5,031 bases of DNA, taken from NCBI GenBank assembly GCA_022564085.1, contig JADFMC010000170.1, forward strand, positions 1 through 5,031. The letters are read 5' to 3'. This document shows, piece after piece, positions 1 through 5,031 of this stretch. Position 1 is the first letter of the stretch, and each line of letters begins with the position of its first letter. The notes below the pieces were generated by a model. It worked only from the letters and a program-made list of their open reading frames with translations, did not search any database and was not told the origin of the DNA. A program made the position numbers and the translations under genes. The DNA is from Fidelibacterota bacterium (GTDB taxonomy: Bacteria > Fidelibacterota > Marinisomatia > SCGC-AAA003-L08 > TS1B11).

Positions 1-42
1 CTGATACAAAGACGGTACTGATCGATTAAAGATAACTGAGTT

Positions 43-939
43 ATGGCCAATCTTAGCACCACTTACTTAAACCCGCAGATCGTTTCGCAGCTTAACAATT
101 TGTCGTTGCGGGCCAGGCTGGTGGTGGAGGGTTTTATCGCCGGGTTGCATCGCAGCCCCTATCACGGCTTCTCAGTGGAATTTGCCGAGCACCGGGCCTA
201 TGGACCAGGTGATGAAATCCGCCACGTGGATTGGAAGCTGTATGGCAAGACCGATCGCTATTACGTCAAGCAGTTTGAGGAGGAGACCAACCTCAAGTGC
301 TACCTGCTGGTAGACCAGAGCCGTTCCATGGATTTCGATTCGCACGGAGTCAGCAAACTGACCTATGCCCAGACCCTGGCAGCCTCACTAACCTACCTGA
401 TGCTCAGACAGCAGGATGCGGTCGGCCTGGCACTGTTCGACGGCCGGCTGCGCCATTACCTGCCTCCCCGGGCCAAACCCAGTCACTTAAATACGGTGCT
501 GGGCTATCTGGCGCGTATCAAACCGGGGCCGGAAACCACCATTGCTCCGGTGCTGCACCAGCTGGCTGAGACCATTGTCAAACGGGGACTGATTATTCTC
601 ATTTCCGATCTGTTCGATGACCCGCAGGAAGTGTTGCTGGGATTGAGGCATTTGCGGCATAAGCAGCACGAGGTAGTGGTCTTTCACCTGTTGGATCCCC
701 AGGAGCTGGAATTTTCCTTTTCCCGCCGGACGCGTTTCCGGGACATGGAAACTGGGGAAGTACTCACCACCGAGCCGTGGCACATCCAGCAGGAGTATAA
801 CCGGTACATGCAGGAATTTATAGAGCGCTATCGCCGGCAGTGTCGCCAGCAGAACATTGATTACTTGCAGATTACAACTAATCAACCCCTGGACCGGGCG
901 CTCTCCGAATACCTGATCAAGCGCCGTCACGCCGCCTGA
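43..939 (+). CDS. DUF58 domain protein with vWA-like fold (MoxR-associated)
   Basis: A 298-residue protein of the DUF58 family, usually encoded beside a MoxR-type AAA+ ATPase and thought to act with it in chaperone-like assembly or stress functions; the exact role is unknown. The family signature is visible at residues 53-80: YGPGDEIRHVDW (53-64), then a K/R-rich stretch and VKQFEEE (75-81). The vWA part follows: a MIDAS-like DxSxS at D91, S93 and S95, a candidate MIDAS threonine in ETT (164-166), and a strand ending in ISDLFDD (187-193) with a likely metal-site aspartate D189. There is no signal peptide or membrane helix, so it is probably cytosolic, unlike longer membrane-anchored DUF58 proteins. 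ATG at 43 is chosen because the N-terminus (YLNPQIVSQL, 8-17) matches the family start; the ribosome site is weak. A moxR gene is expected just upstream but is outside the window. Family assignment is firm, function inferred. Confidence 0.93.
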   Translation: MANLSTTYLNPQIVSQLNNLSLRARLVVEGFIAGLHRSPYHGFSVEFAEHRAYGPGDEIRHVDWKLYGKTDRYYVKQFEEETNLKCYLLVDQSRSMDFDSHGVSKLTYAQTLAASLTYLMLRQQDAVGLALFDGRLRHYLPPRAKPSHLNTVLGYLARIKPGPETTIAPVLHQLAETIVKRGLIILISDLFDDPQEVLLGLRHLRHKQHEVVVFHLLDPQELEFSFSRRTRFRDMETGEVLTTEPWHIQQEYNRYMQEFIERYRRQCRQQNIDYLQITTNQPLDRALSEYLIKRRHAA

Positions 940-951
940 GGAAGTATGCGA

Positions 952-982
952 TTTGACGGGGGATAATTCCTGCCGGGTCAAA
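952..982 (+). promoter_or_regulatory. hairpin abutting the start codon of the first SDR gene
   Basis: The 44-base gap between the DUF58 gene and the first SDR gene contains an imperfect inverted repeat. The outer stem is six base pairs, TTTGAC (952-957) with GTCAAA (977-982). The inner stem pairs 958-962 (five G) with 969-974 using one G-T pair, leaving G972 and G975-G976 bulged and ATAATT (963-968) as the loop. It ends one base before the ATG at 984. No T-run follows, so it does not look like an intrinsic terminator. If it forms in RNA it would occupy the ribosome-binding region of the SDR gene, which lacks an obvious Shine-Dalgarno. The repeat is seen in the sequence; the regulatory role is inference. 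Confidence 0.35.
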
Positions 983-983
983 A

Positions 984-1769
984 ATGGTATCTCTACGGAA
1001 GAAAACAGTCTTGATCACCGGCGCCTCCAGCGGTATCGGTGCTGCTTGCGCGGCCTCCTTCGCCCAGGCCGGGGCCGCCCTGGTATTATTGGCTCGGCGG
1101 CGGGAACGCCTGGAGATGGTGCAGCGCCGGCTGGAGAACAATCATGGCAGTGACACCATATTATTGGTGGGGGACGTTGGGCAACGGGATCAGATCACCA
1201 AGGCCTTTCAGGCGCTGCCAAAGCGTTGGCAGGCCGTCGACATCCTGGTCAACTGTGCCGGAGGCGCATTGGGAGAGGCCCCCCAGTGGGCAGCCCGGCC
1301 GGAAGAAATCGATACAATGATCGATGTGAACGTCAAGGGCCTGTTGACGCTCACCGGTTTGTGCCTGCCGGGGATGATCGAGCGCGGTTTCGGCCACGTG
1401 ATCAACCTGGGCAGTATCGCCGGGCAGGAGACCTATCCCGGCGGAAGCGTGTATAGTGCAACTAAATTCGCGGTGCGGGCCATCAGCCGGGGATTGAAAA
1501 TGGACCTGTTGGGCACGCCGGTGCGGGTCACCTCCATCGACCCGGGCATGGTGGAAACCGAGTTCAGCCTGGTGCGCCTATACGGCGACCAAGTTCGCGC
1601 CCGGGCGGTCTACAAAGGCATGACCCCCCTGCAAGCGGAGGATATCGCCGATACGGTGCTGTTTGCCGCCACCAGGCCGCCGCACGTTAACATTTCGGAG
1701 ATGCTCGTATTATCCACCGATCAGGCCGCGGCCCGGATGGTACATCGGCAGACTGTGGGCAGTGACTAA
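984..1769 (+). CDS. SDR family NADP-dependent dehydrogenase, YdfG-like (serine/3-hydroxyacid type)
   Basis: A 261-residue classical short-chain dehydrogenase with a full motif set. The cofactor loop is TGASSGIG (12-19), followed by an arginine-rich segment after strand 2 (ARRRERL, 37-43) that favours NADP. NCAG (90-93) stands in for the usual NNAG. The catalytic residues are N116, S144, Y157 and K161, in the contexts NVKG, GSIAG and YSATK, and PGMVETEF (187-194) follows the active site. The GSIAGQETYPGG stretch (143-154) and a tail ending in ATRPPHVNISEMLV (229-242) resemble E. coli YdfG, an NADP-dependent dehydrogenase of L-allo-threonine, serine and 3-hydroxy acids that also reduces malonic semialdehyde. 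ATG 984 is the only sensible start, since an in-frame TAA lies shortly upstream and the glycine motif begins at residue 12. The SDR call is near certain; the YdfG-like substrate is inferred from overall motif style. Confidence 0.93.
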   Translation: MVSLRKKTVLITGASSGIGAACAASFAQAGAALVLLARRRERLEMVQRRLENNHGSDTILLVGDVGQRDQITKAFQALPKRWQAVDILVNCAGGALGEAPQWAARPEEIDTMIDVNVKGLLTLTGLCLPGMIERGFGHVINLGSIAGQETYPGGSVYSATKFAVRAISRGLKMDLLGTPVRVTSIDPGMVETEFSLVRLYGDQVRARAVYKGMTPLQAEDIADTVLFAATRPPHVNISEMLVLSTDQAAARMVHRQTVGSD

Positions 1770-1796
1770 AACCGGGATCGTTAGGCGGTATTACCT

Positions 1797-2477
1797 ATGA
1801 AGTTACGCGATCAAATAGTAATGGTGACCGGCACCAATGGGGCGGTGGGCTCCGAGCTGGTGGAACATTTAAAGGAGCGGGCCCACCATGTGGTGGCGGT
1901 GGTGCGAGGATCATCCGTGGTCTGGCGAGACTTGGGTCAAGGTCACAGCGAAGTCAGTGGGGATCTGACCGACGTTCACATTGTAGGCAAAATAGTGTCC
2001 GCCTTAGAAAGCAGCCTCGCGACCTGCCACGCCGTGGTGAATGTAATCGGCGGGTTCTCCCTGGATGGGCCGGTGGAAAGCTTGGAGACCGAAGATTGGG
2101 ATCACCTGTGGTCCTTGAATTTCAAGACCTGCCTGTACATCTGTCAGGCCTTGATCCCTATTTTCAAGGCCCAGGGCTTCGGGCGGATAATCAATTTCGG
2201 CTCCCAGGCCGGCGACCGGGGGATGGCCGGGGCCGCCCCCTATGCAGTTAGTAAGTCGGCGGTGCATGCGCTGACCAGGACGTTGGCGGTGGAAGGTGGC
2301 GGCGTGGTGACAGCCAACCTGATCATCCCCAGCATTATCGACACTCCCGCCAACCGGGAGGCTATGCCTGAAGCCGATTTTGCCCGCTGGACCACTCCGG
2401 CGTCCATTGCGGAGCGAGTGGCCCATATTTTGGATGAAGTGGAGCAGCCGCCCAACGGTGAGAGTTTTCCGGTCTAG
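1797..2477 (+). CDS. divergent SDR oxidoreductase, dihydropteridine-reductase-like
   Basis: A 226-residue short-chain dehydrogenase that differs clearly from the one before it. The cofactor loop is TGTNGAVG (11-18), a GxxGxxG spacing instead of the classical GxxxGxG. VIGGF (83-87) replaces NNAG, N108 sits in LNFK, and the catalytic set is S136 (FGSQAG), Y149 and K153 (YAVSK). After the active site comes IIPSIIDTPANREAMPEADF (176-195), then W198. This follows the pattern of eukaryotic quinonoid dihydropteridine reductase (QDPR), which I recall as LDTPMNR, then MPEADF and a W a few residues on; GxxGxxG and an AGGW-type motif are also QDPR-like. The chain ends right after NGESFPV, slightly shorter than usual SDRs (about 240-260). 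It starts at ATG, 27 bases after the previous stop, with AGGCGG about ten bases upstream as a possible ribosome site. The fold is secure; activity on pterins is only a hypothesis, since many uncharacterised bacterial SDRs share this tail. Confidence 0.88.
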   Translation: MKLRDQIVMVTGTNGAVGSELVEHLKERAHHVVAVVRGSSVVWRDLGQGHSEVSGDLTDVHIVGKIVSALESSLATCHAVVNVIGGFSLDGPVESLETEDWDHLWSLNFKTCLYICQALIPIFKAQGFGRIINFGSQAGDRGMAGAAPYAVSKSAVHALTRTLAVEGGGVVTANLIIPSIIDTPANREAMPEADFARWTTPASIAERVAHILDEVEQPPNGESFPV

Positions 2478-2490
2478 GGCCGGGGGCGGC

Positions 2491-2493
2491 AGG
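2491..2493 (+). promoter_or_regulatory. ribosome-binding site supporting a GTG start
   Basis: AGG (within GGCAGG) lies five bases before the GTG at 2499. There is no in-frame ATG between the preceding stop at 2475-2477 and the catalytic DVDGT motif, and the nearby ATG at 2509 is out of frame. The site and spacing therefore favour the GTG as the initiator of the HAD gene. Confidence 0.5.
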
Positions 2494-2498
2494 TATCC

Positions 2499-3215
2499 GT
2501 GACCACCAATGGCGGCGAGGCCGCACAACGCCTGGTGCTTTTTGATGTGGACGGTACCTTGCTTACCCCTGGACCGGTACCGCGACGGGCATTGGGAGAG
2601 GCTTTGTCTACCTATCTGGGCCTGCCGGTGGAGCTGAGTTTCCACGAGGTGGCCGGCTTTACCGATCCCACTATTATCCAGAATGCATTGGCGCGTTATG
2701 GTGACCTGCAGCCGGTCAAATCGGCGGCGGTGGAAGAGATCCTGGGGAACTACCTGGCTATGCTGGCGGAGCGGCTGCCCAAGTCTGATGCCGTGCAACT
2801 CTTTCCAGGTGCTAAAGAGCTGGTCATGGCCTGCCGGGACGAGGGTTGGACGGTTGCATTACTCACCGGAAACGTGAAGCCGGCAGCCCGGCTGAAGCTG
2901 GACCGGACCGGGTTGTGGTCGCTGTTCGCCTTCGGAGTGTTCGGCAATGACGGCAACAGCCGGGAGGACCTGCCTTGGCTGGCCAGGGAGAAGGCCTTTG
3001 AGGTGCTCTCGGTTACGTTTAGTGCCGGCAATATAATTCTGGTGGGGGATACACCCAACGACGCGCGTATCGCCCGGCTTGACACCATCCGCAGCCTGAT
3101 TGTCTGCCGGCGGGAGGAGCCCGAGTGGCGGGCGGCAATTATGGCTGAGGGTCCCACCTGGCTGGTAGATGATTTCAAGAATGTACCGGCCCTGATGCAA
3201 CTGATGAAAGGATAG
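2499..3215 (+). CDS. HAD-superfamily hydrolase, phosphoglycolate phosphatase-like
   Basis: A 238-residue cytosolic HAD phosphatase with all four catalytic motifs. Motif I is FDVDGT (15-20), with nucleophile D16 and acid/base D18. A helical cap follows at roughly 25-100. Motif II is LLTGN (121-125) with T123. The motif III lysine is probably K133 in RLKLDRTGL (131-139). Motif IV is VGDTPNDA (182-189), with D184 and D188 binding magnesium. The GVFGNDG (146-152) and R155 context after motif III is typical of the Gph/phosphoglycolate phosphatase branch, whose members remove phosphate from 2-phosphoglycolate or other small phosphoesters; substrate cannot be read from sequence. It uses a GTG start and begins 21 bases after the preceding SDR stop. 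Its last codons (K237, G238) carry the ribosome site of the next gene, suggesting translational coupling. Length is normal for the family and no key residue is missing. Confidence 0.92.
   Translation: MTTNGGEAAQRLVLFDVDGTLLTPGPVPRRALGEALSTYLGLPVELSFHEVAGFTDPTIIQNALARYGDLQPVKSAAVEEILGNYLAMLAERLPKSDAVQLFPGAKELVMACRDEGWTVALLTGNVKPAARLKLDRTGLWSLFAFGVFGNDGNSREDLPWLAREKAFEVLSVTFSAGNIILVGDTPNDARIARLDTIRSLIVCRREEPEWRAAIMAEGPTWLVDDFKNVPALMQLMKG
3207..3212 (+). promoter_or_regulatory. Shine-Dalgarno of the membrane-protein gene, inside the HAD gene
   Basis: AAAGGA lies eight bases before the ATG at 3221 and is the clearest ribosome-binding site in the window. It is embedded in the last codons of the HAD gene, just before its TAG stop. 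Translation of the two genes is therefore likely coupled. Confidence 0.7.
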
Positions 3216-3220
3216 CTCTG

Positions 3221-3667
3221 ATGAATTACTTTTCTGTATTGATTTTCCTGCACATAGTTTCCATGGCTCTGTTCACCGGCTCGTGGGCGGCGCTGTTGGT
3301 CATGTGGCGGCGGGCAGGGCAGATGCCACCCGGCCCGGTGGAGCCGCTGGTGGCCGCCATGGTGACTGTCGCCCGTTTCTCCAGCATAGTGGCCGGCTCA
3401 CTGGTGCTCCTGGTGGGGCTGCTGATGATACTGGTCCAGCCGCAAGTGCTGGCACTGGGGGGCCGGTTCCATGCCAAACTGTTTCTCGGGGTGCTGGCCA
3501 TCGGGCTCAGCCACATGGTCACGGGACGATTAAGAAAGTTGTATAATACAATAAAATTAGATGCTGCCGACAAGCTTGAAGATAGAGCCTTCGCACGGTT
3601 GGGAGGATTAGTAATGCTGCTGATGACAGTGGTGATCTACCTGGGAGTCAGCCTGAATCACGGCTGA
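3221..3667 (+). CDS. four-helix membrane protein, CopD/HemJ-superfamily-like
   Basis: A 148-residue inner-membrane protein with four hydrophobic segments at about 5-28, 45-73, 84-102 and 127-145. Charged loops lie between them: RRAG after helix 1 and RLRKLYNTIKLD (103-114) before helix 4. Helix 1 carries H11 in FLHIVSMALFTGSW (9-22). The start of helix 3 has FHAKLFLG (83-90), with K86, and H98 lies further along. A helix-1 histidine plus an HAK motif and a following histidine recalls HemJ (oxygen-independent protoporphyrinogen oxidase) and related CopD-type proteins, where such residues bind haem or are essential. The aromatic GLFYLPRLFVYH-type motif of true HemJ is absent, so this is not called hemJ; the small uncharacterised DUF2269-like proteins are the likeliest alternative. 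It starts five bases after the HAD stop and ends three bases before dapF. Codons around 3531-3560 are AT-rich compared with the surroundings. Confidence 0.8.
   Translation: MNYFSVLIFLHIVSMALFTGSWAALLVMWRRAGQMPPGPVEPLVAAMVTVARFSSIVAGSLVLLVGLLMILVQPQVLALGGRFHAKLFLGVLAIGLSHMVTGRLRKLYNTIKLDAADKLEDRAFARLGGLVMLLMTVVIYLGVSLNHG
3542..3547 (+). promoter_or_regulatory. possible internal promoter -10 element upstream of dapF
   Basis: A perfect TATAAT sits in an AT-rich patch (about 3528-3560) inside an otherwise GC-rich coding region, 123 bases before the dapF start. The candidate -35 at 18-base spacing is GTCACG (3518-3523), matching TTGACA at only three of six positions, and no extended TG motif is properly placed. 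If active it would let dapF and the dehydrogenase be transcribed apart from the upstream genes. If the organism is an FCB bacterium, its promoter consensus may differ (Bacteroidetes use TAnnTTTG), which lowers confidence. Confidence 0.2.
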
Positions 3668-3670
3668 GCG

Positions 3671-4465
3671 ATGATACCGTTCACCAAGGCCCAGGCTAAC
3701 GGCAACGACTTCATTATATTTGATGCTCAGAACTGCCCGGAAGCCATCCGCGACCCGCAATTCATTCAGCGGGTTTGTGACCGGCATACGGGGGTGGGCG
3801 CCGACGGGGTGCTCATCCTTTCGCTAACCGCCGGGGAAGATGAAGATTTCCTGCTGGATTACTATAACTCCGACGGCAGTTGGGAAACCCTGTGTGCCAA
3901 CGGCAGCCGCTGTGCCGTGCGGTATTATGCTAGGCAGAGAGGCGCTGGAGAAGCCTTTGTCCTGCGCACCGGAGCCGGGCGGCACCGGGTCCAACTGTTG
4001 CCGGGGGGGGACGTAAGGCTGCAGATCCTGCCACCTTCCCACGTAGGCGGGACTGTTGAAGTCGCTGGGATCAGCGGCCGGCAGGTGGATTCCGGAGCGC
4101 CCCACTTTTGTGCGCCGGTGGAACGGCTATCGGCCGAGCTGATACTTGAGAAAGGGCCCCCCATCCGTCACCACCCACAGTTTCAGCCCCGGGGAGTGAA
4201 CGTGAACCTCTATGAGCGGGTCGACCGGCACACCCTGTGGGTGCGTACCTACGAAAAAGGGGTAGAGGCGGTGGTGCTCTCCTGCGCCAGCGGCAGTACT
4301 GCGGCCGCCTACCACGCCGCCGCCGATGGTGCCATGGATAGCCCTATCCGGGTGATCAATCCCGGGGGGGAGCTGCTGGTGGATTTCGATCCCCATTGGC
4401 GCGATGTATGGGTCCAGGGGCCGGCGCTGCTGGTGTTCGATTCCGAACTACCTGACGACTTCTAG
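3671..4465 (+). CDS. dapF: diaminopimelate epimerase (DapF-type, variant active site)
   Basis: A 264-residue cofactor-independent epimerase of the DapF fold, normally interconverting LL- and meso-diaminopimelate for lysine and peptidoglycan synthesis. The N-terminal signature is ANGNDFIIFD (9-18), followed by DRHTGVGADGVL (37-48). The first catalytic cysteine is C75 in NSDG (66-69)...LCANGSRC (74-81). VDSGAPH (139-145) supplies H145, and GVNVNLY (175-181) follows. EKG (195-197) gives the catalytic E195, and SCASGS (204-209) gives the second cysteine, C205. Both cysteines, the His and the Glu are present, so a two-base racemase mechanism is expected. Departures from the norm: A143 replaces the Asn of GNPH, K196 replaces the Arg of ERG, AVV replaces the usual ET-containing loop, and CASG replaces CGTG. 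Length is near family typical. ATG 3671 lies three bases after the previous stop with a poor ribosome site, suggesting coupling. DapF proper is most likely; a related amino-acid racemase is possible. Confidence 0.9.
   Translation: MIPFTKAQANGNDFIIFDAQNCPEAIRDPQFIQRVCDRHTGVGADGVLILSLTAGEDEDFLLDYYNSDGSWETLCANGSRCAVRYYARQRGAGEAFVLRTGAGRHRVQLLPGGDVRLQILPPSHVGGTVEVAGISGRQVDSGAPHFCAPVERLSAELILEKGPPIRHHPQFQPRGVNVNLYERVDRHTLWVRTYEKGVEAVVLSCASGSTAAAYHAAADGAMDSPIRVINPGGELLVDFDPHWRDVWVQGPALLVFDSELPDDF
4003..4010 (+). repeat. G8 homopolymer tract inside dapF
   Basis: Eight consecutive G encode part of P111-G112-G113-D114. The frame is intact on both sides, because the downstream catalytic motifs H145, E195 and C205 are all in frame, so the counted length is the coding one. 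Such tracts are prone to slippage in replication and in sequencing. Confidence 0.9.
4364..4370 (+). repeat. G7 homopolymer tract inside dapF
   Basis: Seven consecutive G encode part of P231-G232-G233-E234 near the C-terminus. The reading frame continues to a normal family length after it. It is the second run of seven or more G in this gene. Confidence 0.9.
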
Positions 4466-4471
4466 CACCAT

Positions 4472-5031
4472 ATGTCATCTGCCTTGCAGCCTGAAACTCT
4501 CTCACTGCTGTTGGTCACGCGGCTGCCCGGCTTGGAGGATGAGTTACGTAGTAGGGCGCTGCCCGGCGTGGAGCTCATCCGTAGCAAGAATGATGAGCGC
4601 ACTACCGAACTGATCCCGGGGGCCGCAATCATCCTTGGTGACGCTGGTTTAGTGGCTCCCCACCTGGACCGGGCGGAGAAACTGCGATGGTACCAGTCCA
4701 CCTCTGCCGGGGTCGAGCCGGTTTTCCGGCTCAGCCGGAGGCGGGATTACCGTTTCACCCGGATTGCCGGGCTGTTCAATGGGGCCATGACCGAGTATGT
4801 CCTGCTGCATATCCTGAGCCGGGAGCGCTACCTGCTGAACCTGGCGGCCCAGCAACAGCGCCGGGAGTGGCGTGAGGAGCGCTACCGTAGGCTGGGAGAT
4901 TTGACGCTGGGCATCATGGGCCTGGGGAGCATCGGCGGCTACATGGCCGGGGTAGCCAAGAAATTTGGGATGCAGGTCTGGGGCCTGCGCCGGGGCGGGA
5001 AGGCGCTGGCAGGTATCGATAAATCCTTTAA
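4472..5031 (+). CDS. D-2-hydroxyacid dehydrogenase, N-terminal part (cut by window end)
   Basis: The first 186 residues of a D-isomer-specific 2-hydroxyacid dehydrogenase, with the frame open to the window edge; the family is usually 310-330 residues. The split catalytic domain occupies about 1-105, with the family hallmark WYQSTSAGVEP (73-83) and a GLFNGAMTEYVLLHILSR stretch (100-117). The NAD(P) Rossmann domain begins near LGDLTLGIMGLGSIGG (141-156), containing GxGxxG at G150, G152 and G155, then FGMQVWGLRR (165-174). The arginines of VWGLRR after strand 2 suggest NADP preference. The catalytic Arg, Glu and His lie beyond the window. The family reduces 2-oxo acids such as glyoxylate, hydroxypyruvate or phenylpyruvate; the WYQSTSAG style suits the GhrA/glyoxylate-reductase-like branch, but substrate is not determinable. 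ATG 4472 is six bases after the dapF stop with no clear ribosome site; earlier in-frame starts are not available without overlapping dapF, and coupling is likely. Confidence 0.92.
   Translation, partial: MSSALQPETLSLLLVTRLPGLEDELRSRALPGVELIRSKNDERTTELIPGAAIILGDAGLVAPHLDRAEKLRWYQSTSAGVEPVFRLSRRRDYRFTRIAGLFNGAMTEYVLLHILSRERYLLNLAAQQQRREWREERYRRLGDLTLGIMGLGSIGGYMAGVAKKFGMQVWGLRRGGKALAGIDKSF

Noticed and set aside
1..42. Possible tail of an upstream moxR gene or a promoter for the DUF58 gene
   Set aside because: Frames 1 and 3 end in stops at 19-21 and 27-29, but six to eight codons are too few to recognise a protein. The best promoter-like pair (CTGATA 1-6 and GATTAA 24-29) matches consensus poorly.
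487..981. 164-codon minus-strand frame over the DUF58 gene end
   Set aside because: It is antisense to conserved DUF58 sequence and has no motif or ribosome site of its own.
952..982. Intrinsic terminator after the DUF58 gene
   Set aside because: The hairpin is followed by AAAATGG, not a T-run, and the next gene starts immediately, so read-through is more likely.
2478..2498. Stop-codon readthrough fusing the second SDR and HAD proteins, which share a frame separated by one TAG and seven codons
   Set aside because: The HAD gene has its own GTG start with a reasonable ribosome site, both proteins have complete family-like ends, and there is no sign of a recoding signal.
2004..2798. 264-codon open frame on the minus strand across the second SDR and HAD genes
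   Set aside because: It lies antisense to two genes with complete catalytic motifs, has a low-complexity His/Gln/Arg/Gly-rich composition with no recognisable domain, and is expected by chance in GC-rich DNA.
2750..3253. 167-codon open frame on the minus strand over the HAD gene
   Set aside because: It is Ser/Arg-rich with no domain pattern and is fully explained as the reverse shadow of the HAD gene.

Overview
The window is a compact, strictly co-directional (+ strand) stretch of bacterial chromosome, GC-rich by eye (about 58-60% G+C). It holds seven protein genes with gaps of only 3 to 44 bases, and the last gene is cut by the window end. I see no tRNA, rRNA, CRISPR array, insertion sequence, prophage gene or intrinsic terminator. 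The organism is best guessed as a member of the Bacteroidetes/Chlorobi-related (FCB) bacteria, possibly a Neomarinimicrobiota-like lineage. The DUF58 protein has the N-terminal style I associate with that group, and the DapF catalytic loop has the one-residue-longer spacing (E-x9-C) that I recall from Bacteroidetes enzymes. This placement is inference and weak at the phylum level.

Layout: 43-939 is a DUF58/von Willebrand-A-like protein of the kind usually encoded next to a MoxR AAA+ ATPase, which would lie just upstream of the window. 984-1769 is a YdfG-type classical short-chain dehydrogenase (SDR). 1797-2477 is a second, divergent SDR with a C-terminal motif like that of dihydropteridine reductase. 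2499-3215 is a HAD phosphatase of the phosphoglycolate phosphatase type with a GTG start. 3221-3667 is a four-helix membrane protein resembling the CopD/HemJ superfamily. 3671-4465 is a DapF-type diaminopimelate epimerase. 4472 to beyond 5031 is a D-2-hydroxyacid dehydrogenase, present only to codon 186.

The spacing suggests one transcription unit, tightest in its second half (5, 3 and 6 bases between the last four genes), where translational coupling is likely. Functionally the cluster mixes three NAD(P)-dependent oxidoreductases and a small-molecule phosphatase with a cell-wall/lysine epimerase and a possible haem-binding membrane protein. No single pathway explains all of them. Hydroxyacid/glyoxylate metabolism is one speculative thread joining the HAD phosphatase, the YdfG-like SDR and the 2-hydroxyacid dehydrogenase.

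Nothing here amounts to a clearly new system. The points most worth checking are the altered substrate-side residues of the DapF-like enzyme, the dihydropteridine-reductase-like SDR, a hairpin that abuts the start codon of the first SDR gene, and a perfect TATAAT in an AT-rich patch upstream of dapF.
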